64,000 nt of DNA from positions 57,777-121,776 of the forward strand of contig NZ_LZMD01000108.1 in NCBI RefSeq assembly GCF_001668575.1, in the 5' to 3' direction. This stretch comes from Mycobacterium sp. 1164985.4 (GTDB lineage: Bacteria; Actinomycetota; Actinomycetes; Mycobacteriales; Mycobacteriaceae). This document shows positions 17,628 to 25,807 of the stretch, piece by piece. Numbering within the stretch: the first letter of the stretch is position 1; every line of letters starts with the position of its first letter. Made by a program: the position numbers and the translations under genes. The notes beneath the pieces were generated by a model. It was not told where the DNA came from and made no database searches. It saw nothing but the letters and a program-made list of their open reading frames with translations.

Positions 17628-18461
17628 ATGATTTACGCTAGCCCCCAATCGGACATCGACCCGGGCACCTCCGATGGTGCGCTTCAGGCCATCGAATTCG
17701 CGGTCGGTTCGGACCACGTGGCCACGGTGACGTTGAACCGGCCCGACGCGATGAACGCCATCTCCGAACGGATGGCCCGCGAGCTGGTCTGGGTCTGGCA
17801 GACCGTGCGCGACACCGACGACATCCACGTGGTGGTGCTTCGGGCGGCGGGCGATCGGGCCTTCTGCACCGGTGTGGACGTCAAGGGCGACGGGGGCTGG
17901 TTCCTGAAGTCCAACGTGTGGAACAGCTTCGACCCCGGGGTGTGGGTGTCGCCGAAGATCGCGCACCGGTGCTGGAAGCCCGTGATCACCGCGGTCCACG
18001 GGCTGGTGGCCGGCGGCGGGCAGTACCTGCTCAACGAGGCCGACATCATCATCTGCTCCGAGGACGCCGCGTTCTTCGACCCGCACGCGAACGCGTCGAT
18101 CGTCTCGGCGTTGGAACCGATCGGGATGCTGCAGCGCGGTGTTCCCCTCGGCGACGTGTTGCGTTGGGCGCTGATGGGGACCGAGGAACGCATCTCCGCC
18201 CAAACCGCGCTAAGGCTCGGACTGGTGACCGAGGTCGTCGAGCGCGAACAGCTCTGGGAACGCGCCCATCAGATCGCGGCGACCATCGCCGAGCGGAACA
18301 CCACGGCAATCCAGGGAACCATCCGGGCGATATGGGAATCTCTTGACATGACCAGGTCGACCGCGCTGCAGAACGGCATGGCCTACACGCACATCGGCAA
18401 CCCCCCGGTGGCCGAGAGACGCGCTACTCCACGGCGCAACGGACCACCGAGCTACCGGTGA
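17628..18461 (+). CDS. Enoyl-CoA hydratase/isomerase family protein
   Basis: This 277-residue crotonase shows VATVTLNRPDAMNAISERM, the first oxyanion segment AAGDRAFCTGVDVKGD and the second, TAVHGLVAGGGQYLLNEADI. PHANASIVSALEPIGMLQRG occupies the usual catalytic region. It is clearly different from the crotonase at 14119, so the two probably act at different steps. ATG 17628 is preferred because the motif-embedded -10 element ends just upstream. The tandem GntR regulator starts 4 bp after its stop codon, so the two genes are cotranscribed. Confidence 0.85.
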   Translation: MIYASPQSDIDPGTSDGALQAIEFAVGSDHVATVTLNRPDAMNAISERMARELVWVWQTVRDTDDIHVVVLRAAGDRAFCTGVDVKGDGGWFLKSNVWNSFDPGVWVSPKIAHRCWKPVITAVHGLVAGGGQYLLNEADIIICSEDAAFFDPHANASIVSALEPIGMLQRGVPLGDVLRWALMGTEERISAQTALRLGLVTEVVEREQLWERAHQIAATIAERNTTAIQGTIRAIWESLDMTRSTALQNGMAYTHIGNPPVAERRATPRRNGPPSYR

Positions 18462-18465
18462 CGCG

Positions 18466-19896
18466 GTGGATCAAGACCTGATCGCGCCGCGCATCGACTC
18501 GCGGCAGGCCAAGCTGGCGGGCCGCGCGGCCGAGCAGATCGTCGCCGACGTCATCGAACTGGGCTGGCCGGTCGGCCACGTGCTCGGGTCGGAGGCCGAA
18601 CTGCTCGAGCGTTACGGCGTGAGTCGGGCGGTGCTGCGGGAGGCGGTACGCCTCGTCGAGCATCAGCGCGTGGCGCGGATGCGACGCGGAACCGGTGGCG
18701 GCCTGGTCATCGACGAACCCGACGTCGACGCCGTGATCGGTCCGACGGTGATCTACCTGCTGCGGGCCAACGCCACGCTCGACGAACTCTTCGACACCCG
18801 GATCATCCTCGAGGAGCTGGTCGCGGAGTTGGCCTCGCAACGCGCAGGCGAGGCCGACATCAGCACCGTGCGCGAGACGTTGGCCGACGAATCGGAGGGC
18901 AACTTCACCGAGTACCGGCGGCTGCACACTCAACTGGCCGCGCTGACCGGAAACCCGGTGCTGCAACTGTTCGTCGAAACCTTCAGCCGCGTCATTGATT
19001 TCCACTTCGCCGACGAGGCGATGCTGCCCGCCAGCATGACCAAAGAGGTCCAGCACGCGCACGCCAGCATCGCCAGGGCGATCCTGACCAACAACCCGGG
19101 CGTGGCCCGCGAGCGGATGAGCAGACACCTGCGCGCCGAGGCGGACTTCATCCACCGCCAGCCCGCTACGGTGCAGCACCTGGACCCCACCGCCGCCCTC
19201 GCGGGCACCGACGGCGACAAACGCGGCGAGGCGCTGGCCCGGCAGATCTTCGCGTGGGTGCTCGACACGGGGGCGACACCCGGCACGTTCATCGGATCGG
19301 AAGCGACACTGATGGCCAAGTACAAGGCGAGCCGGGCGGTCCTGCGCGAGGCGATCCGAATCCTCGAATACCAGCAGATCGCGCTGACCCGCCGCGGCCC
19401 CGGCGGTGGCCTCTTCGTCACCGAGCCGGACAGCTTTGCGCTGACCGAGATCATCTCGATCTACCTGCGCCGCCACGGCGTCACCGCACAACACATCGGA
19501 GAACTGCGCACCGGGCTGGAACTGGCCGTCGCCGAGCGGGCGGCCGCCGCCGTGCACTCGGGCACCGTCGACGCCTCGATGATCGAGCGGGCGCTGGCCA
19601 CCGAATCCGAACAGGGCGTCACCACTGCATACGCCAAACGCGAGGACTTCCACTCCGTGCTCGCCCGGCTCTCGGGCAACAAAGCACTCGAACTGGTGCA
19701 CCGGGTCACCATGCGACTGGGCTGGAACTTCTTCGCCCAGTACGCCGGCGACGACCCGCAAGCCCTCGAACGCGCCTCGCGGGCCATCGATCCGGCGCAT
19801 CGCAGCATTGCCGACGCGCTGCTGGCCGGGGACAGCGAGCTCGCCGTGGTCCGGATGCGCGCACACGTCTCGGCCACCATGCCGCCTGGGCGGTGA
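18466..19896 (+). CDS. Tandem (double) FadR-type GntR regulator
   Basis: This 476-residue protein consists of two complete FadR-like units in one chain. Unit 1 has a winged helix at residues 42-80 (ERYGVSRAVLREAVRLVEHQ, then a GTGGGL wing) and a helical FCD-like effector domain to about 235. Unit 2 has a winged helix at 278-316 (KYKASRAVLREAIRILEYQQ, then a GPGGGL wing) and its own helical domain. GntR regulators normally have one unit and dimerise, so a single chain may act as its own dimer. It starts at GTG 18466, 4 bp after the crotonase gene, and sits amid the promoters carrying the shared motif. It is the leading candidate for the locus regulator, with an acyl-CoA as likely ligand. Confidence 0.85.
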   Translation: MDQDLIAPRIDSRQAKLAGRAAEQIVADVIELGWPVGHVLGSEAELLERYGVSRAVLREAVRLVEHQRVARMRRGTGGGLVIDEPDVDAVIGPTVIYLLRANATLDELFDTRIILEELVAELASQRAGEADISTVRETLADESEGNFTEYRRLHTQLAALTGNPVLQLFVETFSRVIDFHFADEAMLPASMTKEVQHAHASIARAILTNNPGVARERMSRHLRAEADFIHRQPATVQHLDPTAALAGTDGDKRGEALARQIFAWVLDTGATPGTFIGSEATLMAKYKASRAVLREAIRILEYQQIALTRRGPGGGLFVTEPDSFALTEIISIYLRRHGVTAQHIGELRTGLELAVAERAAAAVHSGTVDASMIERALATESEQGVTTAYAKREDFHSVLARLSGNKALELVHRVTMRLGWNFFAQYAGDDPQALERASRAIDPAHRSIADALLAGDSELAVVRMRAHVSATMPPGR

Positions 19897-19940
19897 CCTC
19901 TCGCTGACTCAGCTCGGGGCCTGTTCAGAGCTCGGTGTTG

Positions 19941-19957
19941 AGTATACTGTTTAAGCT
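19941..19957. promoter_or_regulatory. Shared locus motif, site C
   Basis: The reverse complement reads AGCTTAAACAGTATACT, one of the best matches to the locus consensus. On the plus strand TATACT (19943-19948) could be the -10 element for the acyl-CoA synthetase gene at 19978. Confidence 0.55.
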
Positions 19958-19977
19958 AATTCAAGAGGGGAGCGCAC

Positions 19978-21552
19978 GTGAAGCATCCGTGGGACCAGCG
20001 GCTCGGAGTGTGGTGGATCGCCGAAGATCGCCCCCATGCACCGGCGATCGCCGAGTCGCCCAGCGGGCGCACCATGAGCTTCGGCGAACTCGCCGCGGCG
20101 GCCCACCGGGTGGCCAATGCCCTGCGCGCCCACGGCCTGCGCGACGGGGAAGTGGTCGCCTACGCGCTACCCAATGACGTCGACGCCGTCGTGTGGCAGT
20201 TGGCGACCACCGAAATCGGCCTGCGCTATCTGACGCTGAACCCGACGTTGTCGACCGACGAATTCGCCTCGATCCTCGAGCACTCCGGCGCCAGCGCGCT
20301 GGTATCCCATGTCGAGTACCTCGATCGCTGCGCCGCCGCCGCGGGCGGCGCCACACTGGGCGTGGTCGCCGGTGCCACACCCGGAGACGGCGTACCGGCG
20401 GGGTTCGTCACCGATGCCGAATTCGTCGCCGATCAGCCGTCCACCCCGCCCGAGAACCGCAGACAGGGCGACACCATCCGGTATTCGAGCGGCACGACCG
20501 GGAAACCCAAGGGCATTGTGCGGGCGCTGGACAACCGCGATCCGTCCGAAGCCGCCAACGCCATGGCGGTGTTCGGGCGGGCCTTCGACTTCCGCCCCTT
20601 CGACGGTGCGCACCTGGTTTCGACCGGTATGCACCATGCCGGTTGCCAGAGCTTCTATCTCGGGGCGCTCAACGTCGGTCAGGCGCTGGTGATCCTCGGC
20701 AAGTTCGACGCGGAGCAGACCCTGGCCGCCATTGACCGGCACCCGGTCACGTCGGCCTACATGGTGCCGACCCAATTCGTGCGCATGCTCAAGTTGCCGC
20801 GGAATGTCCGCAGTAAGTACGACGTGTCGAGCCTGCGTTCGGTGGTGCATTCCGCGGCCCCGTGCCCGCTGCAGGTCAAGCAGGACATGATGGATTGGTG
20901 GGGCCCGGTGATCTGGGAGACCTACGGCGGAACGGAGGGTGCGGCCACCATCGCCAAGCCCTATCGGTGGCTGCAGAAGCCGGGCACTGTCGGCAGGCCG
21001 GTCCGCGGGATGAGCGTCAAGATCCTGGACGACGAGGGAAAGCCCCTGCCCGCCAACGAAACCGGAAATGTCTACATCGAATCCCTGAACGGGCCGGGCT
21101 TCGAGTATCGCAACGATGCCGAACTCACCGCGTCGGTGTACCGCGGCAACGCCTTCACGTTGGGCGACGTCGGTTATCTCGACGAGGATGGCTATCTGTT
21201 CATCTGCGATCGTGCCAAGGACATGATCATCAGCGGCGGCGTCAACATCTATCCGGCCGAGGTCGAAGGCGTCCTGTCGAGCCATCCGGCCGTCGCCGAC
21301 GTGGCGGTGATCGGGATTCCCGATGCGGAATGGGGCGAACAGGTCAAGGCGGTGGTGGAACTCGTCGCCGAGGCGGAGCCGTCCAGATCCCTGGCCGACG
21401 AACTCATCGCCTTCACCCGCTCGCGGCTCGCGGGTTTCAAGTGTCCACGCTCGGTCGAGTTCACCGCTCGACTGCCGCGCACGGAGACGGGGAAGCTGAT
21501 GAAACGCTCGATCAGGGACGCCTATTGGGCCGAAGCTGGCAGGCGGGTCTGA
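19978..21552 (+). CDS. Acyl-CoA synthetase (AMP-binding)
   Basis: This 524-residue AMP-forming acid:CoA ligase has the P-loop YSSGTTGKPKGI, the ETYGGTEGAA motif, GDVGYLDEDGYLFICDRAKD, and the C-terminal PRTETGKLMKR with the catalytic lysine. It is distinct in sequence from the ligase at 7349, so the locus activates two different acids or the same compound at two stages. It starts at GTG 19978 after a GAGGGGAG ribosome site. It has its own promoter with motif site C and is followed 30 bp later by the thioesterase gene, probably as one transcript. Confidence 0.88.
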   Translation: MKHPWDQRLGVWWIAEDRPHAPAIAESPSGRTMSFGELAAAAHRVANALRAHGLRDGEVVAYALPNDVDAVVWQLATTEIGLRYLTLNPTLSTDEFASILEHSGASALVSHVEYLDRCAAAAGGATLGVVAGATPGDGVPAGFVTDAEFVADQPSTPPENRRQGDTIRYSSGTTGKPKGIVRALDNRDPSEAANAMAVFGRAFDFRPFDGAHLVSTGMHHAGCQSFYLGALNVGQALVILGKFDAEQTLAAIDRHPVTSAYMVPTQFVRMLKLPRNVRSKYDVSSLRSVVHSAAPCPLQVKQDMMDWWGPVIWETYGGTEGAATIAKPYRWLQKPGTVGRPVRGMSVKILDDEGKPLPANETGNVYIESLNGPGFEYRNDAELTASVYRGNAFTLGDVGYLDEDGYLFICDRAKDMIISGGVNIYPAEVEGVLSSHPAVADVAVIGIPDAEWGEQVKAVVELVAEAEPSRSLADELIAFTRSRLAGFKCPRSVEFTARLPRTETGKLMKRSIRDAYWAEAGRRV

Positions 21553-21582
21553 GGTGAGCGCGACCACGAGCCGAGGATCGCA

Positions 21583-22440
21583 ATGAGCTTGACCCGCGAG
21601 GTCTTCGACGGCGAACAGGTCACCCCGACCACCGTCGCTGAAGTGCTCCACATCAAAGCGCTGCCTTACGACCGATTTCGGGCCGACCCGGTGAGCGTGA
21701 CCGGTAGGCGCACGATCTACGGCGGGCAGGTGGCCGCGCAGGCGCTGCGCGCGGCGAGCTTGACGGTTCCCGACGATCGCGTCGCGCATTCCATGCACGG
21801 CTATTTTCTGCTCGCCGGCGACGCCAGCGCTCCGATCGAACTGCGGGTGGAACGCGACCGTGACGGCGGGCGCTACTCGGGACGACGCGTCACCGCGGTA
21901 CAGAACGACGACGTGATCTTCTCGATGTCCTGCTCGTTCAGCCGCCCGAAGCCCGATGCGCCCGAGTATCAGGCCGGTGAGCTACCACGGGTACAGCAGC
22001 CGGAGCAGTTGGACACCCACCAGCTCAACGCCTCACGCACCTTCGACGTGGAGGCCCGCGTTCCCGAGGACACCCGGCCGTGGTACCGCTGGCCGGCACG
22101 CATGTGGTTGCGCATTCGCGAGCCGCTGGCCGACGACCCGAACGTGCGGGCCTGCGGCGTGGTGTTTCTCTCCGACCTGTGCACCGGGTTGTCCCGGGCA
22201 CCGCAGATCGAGCAGGTCGGCCTGCTGCCCAGCGTTGATCACGCGGTGTGGCTGCACCGGGGTGCGGATCCGAACGACTGGCTGTTGATCGATCTCGATC
22301 CCGTCGCGACCGCAGGCGGACGCGGCATGTATTCGGGCCACCTCTACGACACGGACGGCACGCTCGTGGCCACCCTCGCCCAGGAGTCGCTGTTCGACAT
22401 CCCCCGCCCTCGCGGCGAGAAGCGTTCGGACGCACGATGA
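21583..22440 (+). CDS. tesB: Acyl-CoA thioesterase II (TesB family)
   Basis: This 285-residue double-hotdog thioesterase has RTIYGGQVAAQALRAA and a first-hotdog HGYFLLAGD segment, then VVFLSD, a Thr in the following helix and LAQESLFD, which correspond to the Asp-Thr-Gln catalytic triad of TesB. It hydrolyses acyl-CoAs to free acid and CoA, perhaps to release dead-end intermediates and recycle CoA. Mycobacteria often carry more than one TesB, so the symbol marks the family and not an orthologue. It follows the acyl-CoA synthetase gene by 30 bp. Confidence 0.88.
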   Translation: MSLTREVFDGEQVTPTTVAEVLHIKALPYDRFRADPVSVTGRRTIYGGQVAAQALRAASLTVPDDRVAHSMHGYFLLAGDASAPIELRVERDRDGGRYSGRRVTAVQNDDVIFSMSCSFSRPKPDAPEYQAGELPRVQQPEQLDTHQLNASRTFDVEARVPEDTRPWYRWPARMWLRIREPLADDPNVRACGVVFLSDLCTGLSRAPQIEQVGLLPSVDHAVWLHRGADPNDWLLIDLDPVATAGGRGMYSGHLYDTDGTLVATLAQESLFDIPRPRGEKRSDAR

Positions 22441-22493
22441 TTCGCGCGGGTCAGGTCGGCCGTCGGAGCATTCGCTTCGATCTGGGAAGTATC

Positions 22494-22510
22494 GCCTAAA
22501 TTAGTATCCT
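22494..22510. promoter_or_regulatory. Shared locus motif, site D
   Basis: The sequence GCCTAAATTAGTATCCT fits the locus motif. TATCCT (22505-22510) is a plausible -10 element. The ribosome site TTAGGA and ATG 22529 follow within 20 bp, leaving only a short leader. Confidence 0.5.
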
Positions 22511-22528
22511 TTACGTTAGGATGACGCC

Positions 22529-23671
22529 ATGCCACGGGCCAGCAGTCCGGACGCAACGACGCGCACGGATCGCACGGACACGACAGACCAGGCGGATCGA
22601 ACCTCGATGATCACCGCCGATACGCCGATGCTGCCCGCCGACGACAATTTCCATCCGGCCCCGGAGGGCGACCCGTACTGGGCCGAGACCACCTGGTGGT
22701 CCTTCAACATCCCGGAACGCAAAATCGGCTGCTGGCTGCACGCCACCTTCCACACCACGCGGCGCACCGTCACCTGGCGCGTCTACGTGTGGGACCCGCG
22801 CGGTGCCCACCCGGACCAGCTGCGCTACTTCCGGATGCAGACCGAGGTTCCGGTGACGGATCCGGACCCGGACCTGCGCGACATCGCCATCCCCGGCGGC
22901 GGCTTCTCGGTGCGCATGCTGCGACCCCTGCGCGAGTACCAGATCGAGTTCGCCGATGCGACAGCCGACTTCGCCATCCGCCTGCACTTCGAGGGCCTGC
23001 ACGATCCGCGCCGGTTCACCCCTGGCGAGCCACCCTTCATGAACCACACCCACTTCGACCAGGTGGGTCACGTGACCGGCGTGCTGACGTTGGACGGCGA
23101 GCACATCCCGATCGACTGCTACTCGGTGCGCGACCGGTCCTGGGCGCCGCGGGGCGCGCCTCGCCCTCCGCGGAAGCCGGGCAGGGACAAACCATCGCAC
23201 GACAACGGGCGGGTCCTGCACCCCGGGGGGTCACAGTGGCGACAGATCGAACGTGAACGCGGACGTGGACGCATCCAGTACGTGTTCGCCCACACCGGGC
23301 CCGAGGCCGGGTTTCTCGCGTTCGTGCGGGTTGCCGAGGGCGGCCCCGACGGCTGGTCACCGCTCAACCACGGCTGGCTGCTGCGCGACGGCGAATTCGC
23401 CTCACTCGTCAAATCGGCCAGTGTCATGAAGAACTACCGCGACCCGGTCACGGGATGGAGTTCGCACATGGAGCTCCGGCTGACCGACACGCTGGGCAGG
23501 CAGATGGCCACGGAGGGCTTCACCGTCAGCCACATCAGCGAATACGGCGGCGGCAGTACGGCATTGATGCGGTTCGACATGGACGGGCGGATCGGATGGG
23601 GTGAGGACCAGGACATCTGGGAGCCCAAGCATTTTGCTCGGATGCGTGACGCGCTTCAGGCGGTTCGGTGA
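22529..23671 (+). CDS. Conserved protein of unknown function, AttH/CrtC-like (calycin) fold suspected
   Basis: This 380-residue protein has no signal peptide or membrane segment. It is rich in Trp and in beta-strand patterns (TTWWSFNIPERKIGCWLHA, TWRVYVWDPRGAH, YQIEFADATADFAIRLHFEG). The pattern of two lipocalin-like halves, with a conserved SVRDRSWAPRG in the middle, resembles the AttH/CrtC-like hydratase superfamily seen in steroid and terpenoid degradation loci. I do not recognise a characterised orthologue. ATG 22529 has a ribosome site and motif site D just upstream; ATG 22606 is a possible later start. The CoA-transferase gene follows 46 bp later. Confidence 0.7.
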   Translation: MPRASSPDATTRTDRTDTTDQADRTSMITADTPMLPADDNFHPAPEGDPYWAETTWWSFNIPERKIGCWLHATFHTTRRTVTWRVYVWDPRGAHPDQLRYFRMQTEVPVTDPDPDLRDIAIPGGGFSVRMLRPLREYQIEFADATADFAIRLHFEGLHDPRRFTPGEPPFMNHTHFDQVGHVTGVLTLDGEHIPIDCYSVRDRSWAPRGAPRPPRKPGRDKPSHDNGRVLHPGGSQWRQIERERGRGRIQYVFAHTGPEAGFLAFVRVAEGGPDGWSPLNHGWLLRDGEFASLVKSASVMKNYRDPVTGWSSHMELRLTDTLGRQMATEGFTVSHISEYGGGSTALMRFDMDGRIGWGEDQDIWEPKHFARMRDALQAVR

Positions 23672-23717
23672 CGCCCGCATCGGACTTCGACCCATCGCAG
23701 GCGGCAGGAGGATGAGT

Positions 23718-24926
23718 ATGGCTGGACCGTTTGAGGGTGTACGCGTCGTCGAGGTGGCGGCGTGGACCTTTGTGCCCGGCGCCGGCGCCATCATGGCCGA
23801 TCTCGGTGCCGACGTGATCAAGGTGGAGCCCCCGACTGGTGATCCCCAGCGCGCGCTGCGCAATGCGCTCAACGCCGACGACAGCGCGCCCAATCCTTTT
23901 CTGCACGTGCCCAATCGGGGTAAGCGCAGCATCACCCTCGACCTGACCACCCCGGCCGGTATGGACGCGCTGCACCGGCTCGTCACGACCGCCGACGTGT
24001 TCCTCACCAGCTACCTGCCGAAGGTCCGGGCCAAACTGGGCATCGACCCCGACGATCTTCGCGCGGACAATCCTCGGCTGATCTACGTGCGGGGGTCCGG
24101 TTGGGGCAGCACGGGACCCAACGCGTCGACCGGTGGTTTCGATTCCGCCGCAGCGTGGTCGGCGGCGGGCGTGCAGAACAAGCTCACCGCACCGGGGGCG
24201 ACGGAACCCGCCGCGCAACCCGCCGCGTTCTTCGACCTGCAGGGGTCCAGTGCCATCGCCGGTGCGGTGGCGATGGCACTGTTCCGGCGGGAACGGTCGG
24301 GTGAGGGCGCGCTGATCGACGTCTCGCTGCTGAACACGGGGATGTGGACCATGGGGCCCGACATCGCCGCGGCGGCGACCGGTTCGAAAGAACTGCCGCG
24401 CATGGAACGCAAGGCGGCACCGAATCCGATCGTCAACTACTACCGCACCTCCGATGACCGTTGGTTGAACCTGGTGTGCCTGCAGGCCGACCGCTTCTGG
24501 ACTGAACTCTGCGCACTGATCGGGCGCGACGACCTGATCGACGACGAGCGGTTCCGCGACGCGTTTTCGCGGTTCGTCAACAGTGCCGAGTGCGTCGCGG
24601 AACTCGACGCGACGTTCGGTAGCCGCACGCTCGAGGAGTGGCGCAGCGCCTTGGCCGGATTCTCCGGCGTCTGGTCCGCGGCGGCGACGTTCGAGGAGGT
24701 CTGCGCCAGCCCGCAGGTCGCCGAGAACGGCTATCTGCCCGAGGTCGTCGGCACCGACGGCGAACCGTTCCGCCTGGTGGCCCCGCCTTACCAATTCGAC
24801 GGCGTGCCAACCACTCCGGTCGGCCCCGCACCCGAACTCGGCCAGCACACCGAGGAGATCCTGCTGGACTGCGGCATGGACTGGGACACGATCGCAGGTC
24901 TGCGCGAACAGGGAGTACTGGGCTGA
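23718..24926 (+). CDS. Class III CoA transferase (CaiB/BaiF family)
   Basis: This 402-residue protein has the family N-terminus GPFEGVRVVEVAAW, ADLGADVIKVEPPTGDP, GKRSITLDL, and Asp173 in FFDLQGSSAIAGAVAMAL at the position of the catalytic Asp of formyl-CoA transferase. It could move CoA between acids, or act as an alpha-methylacyl-CoA racemase-like enzyme when a methyl-branched chain is degraded. ATG 23718 is chosen over ATG 23712 because AGGAGG (23706-23711) is then spaced 6 bp away. It is probably cotranscribed with the preceding gene and converges on the fadR-type gene with a 4-bp gap. Confidence 0.85.
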   Translation: MAGPFEGVRVVEVAAWTFVPGAGAIMADLGADVIKVEPPTGDPQRALRNALNADDSAPNPFLHVPNRGKRSITLDLTTPAGMDALHRLVTTADVFLTSYLPKVRAKLGIDPDDLRADNPRLIYVRGSGWGSTGPNASTGGFDSAAAWSAAGVQNKLTAPGATEPAAQPAAFFDLQGSSAIAGAVAMALFRRERSGEGALIDVSLLNTGMWTMGPDIAAAATGSKELPRMERKAAPNPIVNYYRTSDDRWLNLVCLQADRFWTELCALIGRDDLIDDERFRDAFSRFVNSAECVAELDATFGSRTLEEWRSALAGFSGVWSAAATFEEVCASPQVAENGYLPEVVGTDGEPFRLVAPPYQFDGVPTTPVGPAPELGQHTEEILLDCGMDWDTIAGLREQGVLG

Positions 24927-24930
24927 CGTG

Positions 24931-25725
24931 TCAGGAGTACAGGTCGAGGACCGTTTCGTTGCCGAGGTTGCCCCAGAGCATCTGGCGGCCCGCACGATTC
25001 ATGTGGGCGGTCCAGAGTTCCCTGGCCCCTACCGCATCCCCGTCTTCGATCAGCGCGATGAACTTCTCGAAGGTCCGCAGGGTCTGCTTGAACTGCTTTT
25101 CGATCACCTCGGGACCGGCGGCGGTTGTGACGGCGCGATCCATGTGCTTGGTGATGACATCGCGCAATACCGCCCCGACCAGGGCCATGGTGTTGTTTCC
25201 GGAACGTTCGAGAATGACGTCGTGGAACCGGAAGACGACCGCCGACCACTCACCGAGGTCGGCGCCCTCGACGCCTTCGGCGATCAGGGCAGCCAAAGCC
25301 GAACAGGTGGACCGCAATTCGGCGATGTCGTCGGGTTTGGCCCGTTTGGCCAGCAGCTCGACGGCCGCCGGCTCGAACACCTTACGCGCCTCGTACACAT
25401 CGGCCAGCGTGGTTTTGGACATCTGCAGCAGCAGGCCGAAATCACGTGCGGCCACCGCGGTTTCAGGCGAGGACACCAGCACGCCGCCCCGCGAGCCGCG
25501 GCGCACCACGATCAGCGACTCGCTCTCCAGGATCCGGAATGCCTCGCGCAGCGTGGGCCGGGATACCCCGAACTGCCGAACCAGCTCCACCTCGGTCGGC
25601 AGTGCGTCGCCCTTCTTGAGCACCCCGCGGACAATGCTGCTGCGCAGGTGCTCGGCGATCAGCTCGGCGGTCTTGGGGGCACGGACGAGCTTGGACGAGC
25701 GGTCGCCACGGCCGTTCAGTTCCAT
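24931..25725 (-). CDS. FadR-type GntR family regulator
   Basis: This 264-residue protein has a single winged helix (about residues 44-84, RQFGVSRPTLREAFRILESE and the GSRGGVLV wing) and an FCD effector domain (about 105-250) with the usual Asp/His metal-binding positions around FRFHDVI. FCD regulators respond to acyl-CoAs or carboxylates. It is divergent from the aldehyde dehydrogenase gene, with motif site E between them, so autoregulation and control of that gene are likely. It is the second GntR protein in the locus. Mce operons elsewhere are often controlled by FadR-like proteins such as Mce1R. Confidence 0.88.
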   Translation of the reverse strand: MELNGRGDRSSKLVRAPKTAELIAEHLRSSIVRGVLKKGDALPTEVELVRQFGVSRPTLREAFRILESESLIVVRRGSRGGVLVSSPETAVAARDFGLLLQMSKTTLADVYEARKVFEPAAVELLAKRAKPDDIAELRSTCSALAALIAEGVEGADLGEWSAVVFRFHDVILERSGNNTMALVGAVLRDVITKHMDRAVTTAAGPEVIEKQFKQTLRTFEKFIALIEDGDAVGARELWTAHMNRAGRQMLWGNLGNETVLDLYS

Positions 25726-25763
25726 CGCCCTCCTGCCCCACTCCCCGAAGATGCCAACGAAAT

Positions 25764-25780
25764 AGCTAATTCAGCTTACT
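25764..25780. promoter_or_regulatory. Shared locus motif, site E
   Basis: The sequence AGCTAATTCAGCTTACT is the most divergent of the six motif copies, with C in place of T in the AGT core, but it keeps the flanking bases and the following CTCAA shared with site C. It lies between the fadR-type gene and the aldehyde dehydrogenase gene. Confidence 0.45.
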
Positions 25781-25807
25781 CAATGACGTCCACCTAGGAG
25801 GAATTCA

